Source of the DNA: Palsa-504 sp963744005
GTDB lineage: Bacteria > Actinomycetota > Actinomycetes > Streptosporangiales > Streptosporangiaceae
Direction: 5' to 3'
DNA: 64,000 nucleotides
Assembly (NCBI GenBank): GCA_963744005.1
Contig: CAVURU010000003.1
Coordinates: 3,410,001 to 3,474,000, forward strand
The notes beneath the pieces are model-generated. The model did not search any database, was not told the DNA's origin, and was given only the letters and a program-made list of their open reading frames with translations. Below, piece by piece: positions 35,427-43,378 of this stretch. The translations under genes and the position numbers were made by a program. The stretch's first letter is position 1; each line of letters starts with the position of its first letter.

Positions 35427-37970
35427 GTGACGGAAGTTACCGAGGTGCCCGAGGGCGGCCGCACCGAGCCGGTCGACATCCAGTACGAGATGCAGCGCAG
35501 CTACATCGACTACGCCATGTCGGTCATCATCGGCCGCGCGCTGCCCGATGTGCGTGACGGGCTCAAGCCGGTCCACGTGCGGATCCTGTACGCCATGTTC
35601 GACGGCGGCTACCGGCCCGACCGCGGGTTCTTCAAGTGCTCCCGGGTCGTCGGCGACGTGATGGGCAACTACCACCCGCACGGCGACAGCGCGATCTACG
35701 ACGCCCTGGTCCGGATGGCGCAGCCCTGGTCGATGCGGATGCCGCTGATCGACAGCCAGGGCAACTTCGGCTCGCCGGGCAACGACCCGCCCGCGGCCAT
35801 GCGGTACACCGAGTGCCGGCTGGCCCCGCTGGCCATGGAGATGCTGCGGGACATCAACGAGGAGACCGTCGATTTCCGCGACAACTACGACGGCCGCTCG
35901 TCCGAGCCGGTGGTGCTGCCGAGCCGGTTCCCCAACCTGCTCATCAATGGCTCCGAGGGCATCGCGGTCGGCATGGCGACCAAGATCCCGCCGCACAACC
36001 TGCGCGAGGTCGCGTCCGGAGTGCAGTGGTACCTGGAGAACTTCGAGGCCTCGGACGAGGAGCTGCTGGACGCGCTGACCGAGCGCATCCTGGGACCGGA
36101 CTTCCCGACCCACGGCCTGATCGTGGGCCGCCGCGGCATCAGGGACGCCTACCGCACCGGGCGTGGCTCGATCATCATGCGCGCCGTGGTCGACGTCGAG
36201 GAAGACTCCCGGGGCCGGACCTGCCTGGTGGCCAAGGAACTGCCGTTCCAGGTCAACCGGGACAACCTGGCCGAGAAGATCGCCGAGCTGGTCAAGGACG
36301 GCCGGGTCAGCGGCATCGCCGACGTCCGGGACGAGAGCAGCGGGCGCACCGGCCAGCGGCTGGTCATCGTGCTCAAGCGGGATGCCATCGCCAAGGTCGT
36401 GCTCAACAACCTGTACAAGCACACCCAGCTGCAGGACACGTTCGGCGCCAACATGCTGGCCCTGGTGGACGGGGTGCCGCGCACCCTGCGGCTGGACCAG
36501 ATGATCCGCTACTGGGTGGCGCACCAGATCGAGGTCATCGTCCGCCGGACCCAGTTCCGGCTGCGCAAGGCGGCTGAGCGGCTGCACATCGTGGCCGCGC
36601 TGGTCAAGGCGATCGACCGGATCGACGAGGTCATCGCGCTGATCCGGGGCAGCGCCTCGGCGGCCGAGGCCCAGCAGGGCCTGATGGGCCTGCTGGACAT
36701 CGACGAGATCCAGGCCCGCGCCATCCTCGACATGCAGCTGCGCAAGCTGGCCGCCCTGGAGCGGCAGGAGCTCGTCGACGAGCGCGACGAGCTGGAAACC
36801 AAGATCGCCGACTACGAGTCGATCCTGGCCTCACCGGAACGGCAGCGCGAGATCGTCAGCACCGAGCTGGCTGAGATCGTGACCAAGTTCGGCGACGCCC
36901 GCCGGACCGAGATCGTCGCCTACGACGGCGAGGTGGCCGACGAGGACCTCATCGCCGAAGAAGATGTCGCGGTCACCATCACCTACGGCGGCTACGCCAA
37001 GCGGACCCGGACCGACCTGTACCGGGCCCAGCGGCGCGGCGGCAAGGGCGTGCGCGGCGCGCAGCTGCGCACTGATGACATCGTGGACCACTTCTTCATC
37101 ACCACGACTCATCACTGGATCTTGTTCTTCACCAACAAGGGCCGGGTCTACCGGGCCAAGGGCTACCAGCTGCCGGACGCTGGCCGGGACGCCCGCGGCC
37201 AGCACGTGGCCAACCTGCTCGCCTTCCAGCCGGACGAGCGGATCGCCGAGGTGCTGGCCATCCGCGACTACCAGGTGGCGCCCTACCTGGTGCTGGCCAC
37301 CCGCAGCGGCCTGGTGAAGAAGTCCCGGCTGACCGACTTCGACTCGCCCCGGTCCGGCGGCATCATCGCCATCAACCTGCGCGAGGACGACGAGGTCATC
37401 GGGGCCAGCCTGGTCTCGCCCGAGGAGGACCTGCTGCTGGTCAGCAAGAGCGCGCAGGCCATCCGGTTCCACGCCGACGACGACTCGATGCGGCCCATGG
37501 GCCGGGCCACCTCTGGCGTCATCGGGATGCGGTTCAGCAACGGCGACCAGCTGCTGGGCATGTACGTGGTCCGGCACGGCGGTGACCTGCTGGTGGCGAC
37601 GGACGGCGGCTACGCCAAGCGCACCTCGGTCGAGGCCTACCCGGTGCAGGGCCGCGGCGGCCGCGGCGTGGTCACGGCGAAGATCGTCGAGGCACGCGGT
37701 GAGCTGGTCGGCGCGCTGATGGTCGACCCGACCGACGAGGTCTTCGCCATCACCTCGGGGGGCGGCGTGATCCGGACCCGCGCCGCCGAGGTCAAGCAGT
37801 CGGGGCGGCAGACCATGGGGGTGCGCCTGATGAACCTGGCCGCGGGCGATAGCGTGGTGGGACTGGCCCGCAACGCCGAGTCGCTGGCCGAAGGGGATCC
37901 CGAAGCGCCCGAAGCGCCTGAAGAGGAGGGCGGCCCGGCTTCTGACGAGGGTGAAGCTGACCAGAGTTGA
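35427..37970 (+). CDS. gyrA: DNA gyrase subunit A
   Basis: GyrA is the DNA-breaking subunit. The quinolone-resistance region reads HPHGDSAIYDALVRMAQPW (from residue 83), with Ser88 and Asp92 in the drug-sensitive state. The catalytic tyrosine lies in AMRYTECRLA. The C-terminal beta-pinwheel shows the GyrA-box RAQRRGGKGVRG and blades such as VATDGGYAKRTSV, ending in an acidic tail (EAPEAPEEEGG). GTG 35427 with AAGGA upstream was chosen. An earlier start at 35388 is in frame. The inverted repeat ACGGCA/TGCCGT at 37970-37986 may help termination. Confidence 0.97.
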   Translation: MTEVTEVPEGGRTEPVDIQYEMQRSYIDYAMSVIIGRALPDVRDGLKPVHVRILYAMFDGGYRPDRGFFKCSRVVGDVMGNYHPHGDSAIYDALVRMAQPWSMRMPLIDSQGNFGSPGNDPPAAMRYTECRLAPLAMEMLRDINEETVDFRDNYDGRSSEPVVLPSRFPNLLINGSEGIAVGMATKIPPHNLREVASGVQWYLENFEASDEELLDALTERILGPDFPTHGLIVGRRGIRDAYRTGRGSIIMRAVVDVEEDSRGRTCLVAKELPFQVNRDNLAEKIAELVKDGRVSGIADVRDESSGRTGQRLVIVLKRDAIAKVVLNNLYKHTQLQDTFGANMLALVDGVPRTLRLDQMIRYWVAHQIEVIVRRTQFRLRKAAERLHIVAALVKAIDRIDEVIALIRGSASAAEAQQGLMGLLDIDEIQARAILDMQLRKLAALERQELVDERDELETKIADYESILASPERQREIVSTELAEIVTKFGDARRTEIVAYDGEVADEDLIAEEDVAVTITYGGYAKRTRTDLYRAQRRGGKGVRGAQLRTDDIVDHFFITTTHHWILFFTNKGRVYRAKGYQLPDAGRDARGQHVANLLAFQPDERIAEVLAIRDYQVAPYLVLATRSGLVKKSRLTDFDSPRSGGIIAINLREDDEVIGASLVSPEEDLLLVSKSAQAIRFHADDDSMRPMGRATSGVIGMRFSNGDQLLGMYVVRHGGDLLVATDGGYAKRTSVEAYPVQGRGGRGVVTAKIVEARGELVGALMVDPTDEVFAITSGGGVIRTRAAEVKQSGRQTMGVRLMNLAAGDSVVGLARNAESLAEGDPEAPEAPEEEGGPASDEGEADQS

Positions 37971-38115
37971 CGGCAGGGGCTGCCGTGACATGCGTGTTCC
38001 GTCATTCGCACGGTACCGTGGAGTCTCGGCTAAGGCCGTCTTCTTCACGAGGGTTTGTCATATGGGCGTCATGTCCAGAGATAACCTCGTGAAGGTCAGA
38101 TCATAGGAGGACGGC

Positions 38116-39192
38116 TTGGATAGGCGCGCGAAAACGTCGGACGGCCCGGGTGGTGCCTCGCCCTCGGTCATGACCTCACGCCGAGACGAAGCGGCCAAGG
38201 ATCCGGCGGCCGCGGGCGACCAGCCGGCCGAGACCGCCACGGCGAAGGCTAACGGCCAGGATCGGCCGGACGGGGCGACGGCGAACGGCGTACCCGGCCT
38301 GCCAGCCGACAGCGTGGGCCAGGCCCGCGACTCCGCGGCCGGCTCAGCGAGCACGACATCGACCGCAGCTCCGGCCACCCCGGCGGCCGCGTCTTCTCCC
38401 GGCCCGGCTGCCGCGGCCCAAGGCGGCAGCTCGATGCCGGCTGACGCCAGGCCGGTCACTGCGGGAGCCGGGCCCGCTGCCAACGGGAGCGCCTCTGCCG
38501 CGCGCGGGACCGGACGGCCATCCGACGCCACCGCTCCTGCGCCTGCCGCGGCCACGTCGCCGTCGGCCGGCCCCACGGCCCCGGCCGAGAGCTCTCCGGC
38601 CGCGTCCGATCCGGAGGCGACCGCTGTCTCCGCGGCCTCCTTCGTCTGGGACTCAGACGAATCCTCGTCGGCGTCACCCTCATCTCCGGCCCGGAACTTT
38701 CTTCGCTCCAGCGTGGCCAAGGCCTCGGCGGCCTCCAAGAGGGCGGTGGAGGCCGTCGATCCCGGGCCATCCAGCCAGTCGGGGCCCGCGGGTCCCCAGC
38801 CGCCCGGGCCGGCCAAGCGCTCGGCCCGGCAAGCCCACCTGACCGTGGCCCGGATTGAGCCGTGGTCGGTGATGAAGTTCAGCTTCGTGGTGTCGCTCGT
38901 CGCGTTCGTGATCCTGTTCGTCGCGGTCAGCATCCTGTACGGGACCCTGGCTGCGCTCGGCGTCTTCGACTCGATCCAGCACACGGTGGAGAACCTGACC
39001 TCGAGCACCGACTCCTCCGGGGTCAACGCAGGCAACTGGTTCACCGCCTCCCGGGTGCTCGGCTACACGGCCCTGCTCGGATCCCTCAACATCGTGCTCA
39101 TCACGGCCATGTCCACCATCGCGGCGGTAATCTACAACCTGACCTCACGGCTCATCGGCGGCGTGGAAGTGACCCTCCGCGAGACCGAATGA
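38116..39192 (+). CDS. DUF3566 domain membrane protein
   Basis: The N-terminal 235 residues are disordered, rich in Ala, Pro, Ser and Asp. The C-terminal 120 residues are the DUF3566 domain: LTVARIEPWSVMKFSFVVSLV, a first helix, VFDSIQHTVENLT, a soluble loop, LGYTALLGSLNIVLITAMSTIAAVIYNL and GGVEVTLRE. Function is unknown, but the gene follows gyrA in most actinobacteria. It probably starts at TTG 38116, 5 bases after AGGAGG (about 38106-38111). The N-terminal stretch is far longer than in most homologues, and its exact extent is uncertain. Confidence 0.85.
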   Translation: MDRRAKTSDGPGGASPSVMTSRRDEAAKDPAAAGDQPAETATAKANGQDRPDGATANGVPGLPADSVGQARDSAAGSASTTSTAAPATPAAASSPGPAAAAQGGSSMPADARPVTAGAGPAANGSASAARGTGRPSDATAPAPAAATSPSAGPTAPAESSPAASDPEATAVSAASFVWDSDESSSASPSSPARNFLRSSVAKASAASKRAVEAVDPGPSSQSGPAGPQPPGPAKRSARQAHLTVARIEPWSVMKFSFVVSLVAFVILFVAVSILYGTLAALGVFDSIQHTVENLTSSTDSSGVNAGNWFTASRVLGYTALLGSLNIVLITAMSTIAAVIYNLTSRLIGGVEVTLRETE

Positions 39193-39302
39193 CGTCACGG
39201 CGGCCTTGCTGCGGCGAGACGGCGCCGGGGTCTGACGGACACGGCGCAACCCGCCTCGCCGGTGCGGTAGGATAATGCCTGCTCGAATTTTCGCAGGTCA
39301 AT

Positions 39303-39379
39303 GGGGTTATAGCTCAGTCGGTTAGAGCGCTTCCCTGATAAGGAAGAGGTCCCAGGTTCAAGTCCTGGTAACCCCACCA
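39303..39379 (+). tRNA. tRNA-Ile (GAT)
   Basis: The cloverleaf is complete. The acceptor stem pairs GGGGTTA with TAACCCC, followed by A and an encoded CCA. The anticodon stem CTTCC/GGAAG has loop CTGATAA with anticodon GAT. The T arm is CCAGG-TTCAAGT-CCTGG. It sits 111 bases after DUF3566, the standard place for tRNA-Ile downstream of gyrA. Confidence 0.97.
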
Positions 39380-39383
39380 GGTC

Positions 39384-39419
39384 AAAGGCCATGTCACCCT
39401 CGCAGGTGACATGGCCTTT
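39384..39419 (+). terminator. strong terminator after tRNA-Ile
   Basis: A perfect 15-bp inverted repeat, AAAGGCCATGTCACC (39384-39398) and GGTGACATGGCCTTT (39405-39419) around the loop CTCGCA, starts four bases after the CCA end. The right arm ends in TTTCGCTTT. It is one of the clearest intrinsic terminators in the window. Confidence 0.85.
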
Positions 39420-39449
39420 CGCTTTATGAGTAACTAACTGAGCAACACG

Positions 39450-39557
39450 GCTGCCCAGGACAGCCGCGCCGCCCGTGACCGCCGGCCGGATCTGCTTGCG
39501 GTAGACGGTCTCGGTAGACGTTTCCTGCGTACAGCTCAGTCCCGACGCGTGAAGCAA
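39450..39557 (-). pseudogene. C-terminal remnant of a tyrosine integrase
   Basis: Read leftward, this segment gives TSTETVYRKQIRPAVTGGAAVLG. It resembles the extreme C-terminus of actinobacterial phage-type or AICE-type tyrosine integrases, which commonly end in VYR.QLRPV...GA. The catalytic residues and the rest of the domain are absent. It points toward the 3' end of tRNA-Ile, where an integrase gene would lie if an element had integrated there. Sequence further left in this frame is only the antisense of the tRNA. The evidence is a short motif, so this is a suggestion. Confidence 0.45.
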
Positions 39558-39745
39558 ACACCAGGAAGCCGTGTTAGCTGCGGGCCACTAGTCAGAGCCC
39601 GAAATGAGGCACTTCCCGAGCTGACGGACGGGTGTCCTGCCGCGCTTTCGCGCTCATCAGGTGCGTCATCGGAGTTGTCGAGAAGTTCTGGTTCCGCAAC
39701 CTGCCGGAGACCCTGATGCCGTCCCGTGCATCGCACTATGAATGC

Positions 39746-40060
39746 ATGCGTGCATCCATCATCACGGTCGCTACGGCGGCGTGCCTGGTGACTGGCCTCG
39801 GCGTGAGCGGCTGCGGGCAGCAGTCTCAGGCGTGCAACGTCGCAGATTACGGCGGCGGAGACACGAGTGGTTACCAGGCACCGCAGCAGGCTCTGCAGTA
39901 GGTGCTGGCCCAGCACGTGCCATGGCTGTCAACGGCAGGGTCGAAGATGACCGAACGCGGCACGCACGCAGCCAGCTTCACCTCCGGTAACGACAGCGTC
40001 GATGTGGTGCAGAATCAGGCTGGCCACTGGATCGTGGGCGGGGTCACCGCCTGCCGCTGA
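39746..40060 (+). pseudogene. small lipoprotein gene interrupted by an in-frame TAG
   Basis: From ATG 39746 the frame gives a lipoprotein signal: MRASII, a hydrophobic core and lipobox VSGC near residue 18, then 33 more residues. It meets TAG at 39899-39901. The same frame stays open after it for 52 codons to TGA 40058-40060 (HVPWLSTAGSKMTERG to HWIVGGVTACR). A CAG-to-TAG change would explain this. The whole would be a 104-residue secreted lipoprotein of unknown function. As written only a 51-residue fragment is made, unless the stop is read through. Confidence 0.55.
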
Positions 40061-40599
40061 CGCACTCGCGCCTGCCGCATGACGATCGGCCGGTTACCCA
40101 GGCGACCTGTCGGACCTCGGCGGCCGCACGAAGATGGTAATGACCCATACAGGAATCTCCCCTGACTCGCCCGGGGCAGGCGGATGGGCTATGGCGTTCG
40201 CTAAGCTCGCTGCTCACCTGCGGACCGGCACAGCCCGGTAGCTGCGGACCCAGCCGAGGATGCGATGACATTCAGCAAGCGTCACAGCTCCGAGCAGCCC
40301 GCCGGGTCCAACGACACCGCCCGGTCATGACCGCCTAGGAGAAGAAGAGGCATCATTTCCCGGCAGGCTTGTCACCGCCGGACTCGCCGCTCCCGCTGAG
40401 ACGGACGACCCTGGGTTGGCGAGTCATGATCATCCCCCAGGTCAAGGGCCCAAGTCACCACAGTGACCCGATGAGTTTCGGCTCCGGTCGTTGTCCACCC
40501 AACGAGAGCCGCCGCCGGCGGTGCCCTGGAGGTCATGATGTGTCCGATGTTCCATTCGTCCCGGCCGTTCGGCGGCGTTGTCACCCCGCGGGAAGCGTG
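40061..40599. other. 539-bp stretch without a convincing gene
   Basis: Only very short open frames occur here, for example MTFSKRHSSEQPAGSNDTARS at 40265-40330, preceded by no clear ribosome site. A small dyad GTCAC-CACA-GTGAC lies at about 40453-40466. It lies between two broken genes and looks like decayed accessory DNA. Confidence 0.5.
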
Positions 40600-41440
40600 A
40601 TGACGACGGTGGAGGCAGGCGGCGTCATGCTCGGAGTCGAGCATTTCGGCGACCCAGCGGCTCCGCTCGTTCTGCTCGCGGGCGCCCCGACCATGCTGTC
40701 GTGGCCCGATCCGCTCTGCGCGGCACTGGCGCACGGCGGGCGTCACGTCGTGCGATACGACCTGCGCGATTCTGGCGCGTCGACCACCGCCGATCCCCAG
40801 GCTCCGGCGTACACGCTGCGCGATCTGGCCGCCGACGCCGCGGCCCTCGCCCGGGACCTGGACGGACGAGCAGGCCCACCTGGCGGGCATCGGCGTCGGC
40901 GGGATGGTCGCCCAGGTCGCCACGCTCGACCACCCGGGCGCGTTCTCGGCGCTCACCCTGGCCGGAACGCGGCCGGTGGCCCCGGGCCCGGTCGACGATG
41001 ACCTGCCGGACCATGACACGGCGACGATGGGCCGGCTGTTCTCGCGCTCGGTACCCGACTGGTCCGACCGCGCTGCGGTGGCGGAGTTCGCCGCCCTGGG
41101 CGCGCAGATCCTCGGCGACGACCCCGCCGCCGCGCGCGCGATCGCCGAGCGCAAGTGGGACCGCACGCCGGGTACGGAGCCTGCGGTGCAGATGGTCAAC
41201 CAGCTGGGCACGGTGTTCGCCGCGCTGGACTGTACGCCACGCTGGCGCGAGCGCCTGTCCGAGCTGACCATCCCGGCGCTGGTGGTGCACGGTGGCCGCG
41301 ACCCGTTCTTCCCGGTCGGCAACGGAGAAGCGCTCGCGCGCGAGATCCCCGGTGCGCGGCTGCTCGTGCTCGAACGCGCCGCGACGGCGATCCCGGACAC
41401 GGCCGCTGACGAGATCGCCGCCGCGATGCTGGCGCTCTAA
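40600..41440 (+). pseudogene. alpha/beta hydrolase, frameshifted and lacking the nucleophile serine
   Basis: The N-terminal part (MTTVEAGGVMLGVEHFGDP, LVLLAGAPTMLSWPD, HVVRYDLRDSGAS) is a standard alpha/beta hydrolase. The frame breaks at about 40862-40885 and resumes in the next frame as HLAGIGVGGMVAQVATLDHPGAF to the stop at 41440, with the catalytic aspartate region VVHGGRDPFFPVGNG. The length of 841 bases fits one extra base. The nucleophile elbow reads GIGVGG where family members have GxSxGG, so the serine is replaced by glycine. A late histidine is also not evident. Two independent lesions suggest a dead gene. Confidence 0.7.
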
Positions 41441-41472
41441 CCCGACAGGTGCTGGTGCGCCACGACCGTGGC

Positions 41473-42060
41473 TCAGTGGCGGATCGCTGCCGGCGATCGG
41501 CCCGCGGCTCGTCGAGGAAACCAACTGAGTAACGAGTCTTCAGCGGCCGGCTCCGGTGCGCCGGCCAGGGACCTTCGGTACAGGTCAGCGCCGTGTCGCG
41601 GGTCGGTGCCGAGGTAGCCGATGTAGCTGTCCGGGCGGACGATCACGATGCCGCCATGCGAGAGCCCGGTGGCGTGCTTGAGCGGGGCGATGTCGGCGGC
41701 GGGGGCCGCGAGAGCCGGGATCCCGCGGGTGCTGCCGCCGGGCGGTCGCCGGGCAGGACTATGCCGAGGTGGCCGTCGGCGGGCGCGAGCCCGGCGGCGA
41801 CGTGGGCTCCCGGGAGGTAGAGGAAGTCGCCGGGCGGAGCGAGTGCCCGGTACCGCTGACGATCGGACTGTCCCGGTAGTGCACGCGCTGCTGTTCGATG
41901 GTGTCGGCCATCCGGTCGGTCAGCGGTGCGGCATGGATGCCGGCGTGCATGAGGGTGTTGCGAATCCGCTGGGCCAGCGGATTCCTCACCGTGGCGATCC
42001 TGGTGATCTCCGCGGGCGGACCGTCGCGGCCTGGTTTCCGGTCAGGAAGTGACGCAAGGC
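41473..42060 (-). pseudogene. C-terminal remnant of an FAD-dependent aromatic monooxygenase
   Basis: Three segments in different leftward frames fit one family. They are VRNPLAQRIRNTL...RMADTIEQQRVHYRDSPIV (about 42010-41857), LAPPGDFLYLPGAHVAAGLAP..HLGIVLPGDRP (about 41850-41740), and LKHATGLSHGGIVIVRPDSYIGYLGT (about 41695-41590), with a stop at 41473-41475. They match the end of PheA/TfdB-type FAD monooxygenases including the thioredoxin-like tail. The FAD-binding N-terminus is missing, and at least two frameshifts are needed. It is a relic. Confidence 0.6.
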
Positions 42061-42118
42061 CTGCCGCCAAAGGAAACCCAGGTGCAGGAGGCCTGCTCCA
42101 CCCGCTACGGTCCGGGTC

Positions 42119-42578
42119 ATGACCTCGCAGGAGTTCGTGCCAGGCCGGCTTTGATCCGCCGACCTCGCTGATCACCGGCCAGTTCCGCCTCGAGCCGCTG
42201 GGGCCGCAGCACAACCAGGCCGATCATGCCGCCTGGATGTCGAGCATCGAGCACATACGCTCCACGCCCGGCTTTCCCGACGGCAACTGGCCACCGCGCG
42301 ACGGCCTGACGCTGGAGGAGAATCTCCGTGACCTTCGCCGCCACGCCGACGACTTCACGCGAGGGGCCGGCTTCACCTTCACCGTCCTCGACCCCGGCGA
42401 CGACGACGTCATAGGTTGCGTCTACCTGTATCCCTCGGCCGCCGAGGAGTGGGACATCACGGTGCAGTCCTGGGTGCGGGCCGACCGATCGGACCTTGAC
42501 GTACCGCTCGCCGTCGCCGTCGCACGCTGGCTCGCCACCGACTGGCCCTGGCCGCGGGTGGACCGCCGCGGCCGCTGA
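42119..42578 (+). pseudogene. GNAT acetyltransferase with a frameshift near its start
   Basis: MTSQEFVPGRL is followed by a stop in the first frame. The next frame continues FDPPTSLITGQFRLEPLGPQ...WMSSIEHIRSTPGFPDGNWP through DVIGCVYLYP to a stop at 42576-42578. Removing one base at about 42151 joins them into a 152-residue protein with the usual GNAT beginning and end. The frame alone, from ATG 42237, encodes only 113 residues. The substrate is unknown. Confidence 0.65.
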
Positions 42579-42910
42579 GCCGCCCGCTGATCGTCAAGCG
42601 CTGATGCCTCCCCGGAGATGGGTAATGGCCGGCCTGCGACTTGTCACAATGCGACTAACGAGCAATTCATGGCGGGACGTCACTAGTCCAAATGTGACTT
42701 CCGACGGGAATGGCAATTAATACTTTACCGTCGCAACTGATGATTGCCGGGCGAGGCGATTTATGCCGAGTTCCTCGCTTTAGATTCGCCTGGTCGGCCG
42801 CAAATATTGCGTCGCTGGCCTTCGGGCCCGGTGCACGACTGGTGCGGCAGGGCCTCGTGGCCCTAGGTTTGCATCAGGAATACGTCCTGCTCGGCAGGGG
42901 AGGAGATCGC
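42579..42910. promoter_or_regulatory. AT-richer upstream region of the coxSLM-like operon
   Basis: This 332-bp gap is markedly less GC-rich than its neighbours, with stretches such as GGCAATTAATACTTTACC at 42711-42728 and CAAATATTGCG near 42800. It probably carries the promoter and operators of the molybdenum hydroxylase genes. No single promoter can be assigned by eye. GGGGAGGAG just before 42911 is the ribosome site. Confidence 0.5.
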
Positions 42911-43378
42911 ATGGCAGAGATCACCGTCACCGTCGACGGCGTGAAGAATGCCGATTACGTCGAACCCCGGATGCTTCTGGTGCATTATCTGCGCGAAGTC
43001 GTCGGTAAAACGGGGACCCCGGTCGGATGTGACACGTCGAATTGCGGCACCTGCACCGTGCTGATGAATGGCCAGTCAGTCAAGAGCTGCTCGGTGCTGG
43101 CCGTCCAGGCCGACGGCGCGGAAATCACCACGATCCAGGGGCTGGCCAACGGTGAACTCCACCCGCTTCAACAGGCCTTCCACGAAGAGCACGCGCTGCA
43201 GTGCGGGTACTGCACGCCAGGAATGATCATGGCGGCGGCGGACCTGCTGACGGAGAACCCGAATCCCAGCGACGAGGAGATCCGCGCGGGGCTCGAGGGC
43301 AACCTGTGCCGGTGTACCGGCTACGAGAACATCGTCCGCGCCGTCCGGCGCGCGGCGGCGGCTGGAGCAGGCCAATGA
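42911..43378 (+). CDS. coxS: CoxS-type [2Fe-2S] subunit of a molybdenum hydroxylase
   Basis: The 155-residue protein is the iron-sulfur subunit of a xanthine-oxidase-family enzyme. The plant-ferredoxin cluster is CDTSNCGTCTVLMNGQSVKSC and the second cluster domain has QCGYCTPGM and CRCTGYENI. It passes electrons from the molybdenum centre to FAD. ATG 42911 was preferred because it follows GGGGAGGAG and leads into AEITVTVDG. Its TGA overlaps the ATG of coxL. The subunit order S-L-M differs from the M-S-L of classical CO dehydrogenase operons. Confidence 0.92.
   Translation: MAEITVTVDGVKNADYVEPRMLLVHYLREVVGKTGTPVGCDTSNCGTCTVLMNGQSVKSCSVLAVQADGAEITTIQGLANGELHPLQQAFHEEHALQCGYCTPGMIMAAADLLTENPNPSDEEIRAGLEGNLCRCTGYENIVRAVRRAAAAGAGQ

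Noticed and set aside
39195..39557. Full-length leftward protein over tRNA-Ile
   Set aside because: Most of it (the GLEPGTSSLSGKRSN-like stretch) is the well-known spurious antisense translation of a tRNA; only the first part resembles an integrase tail.
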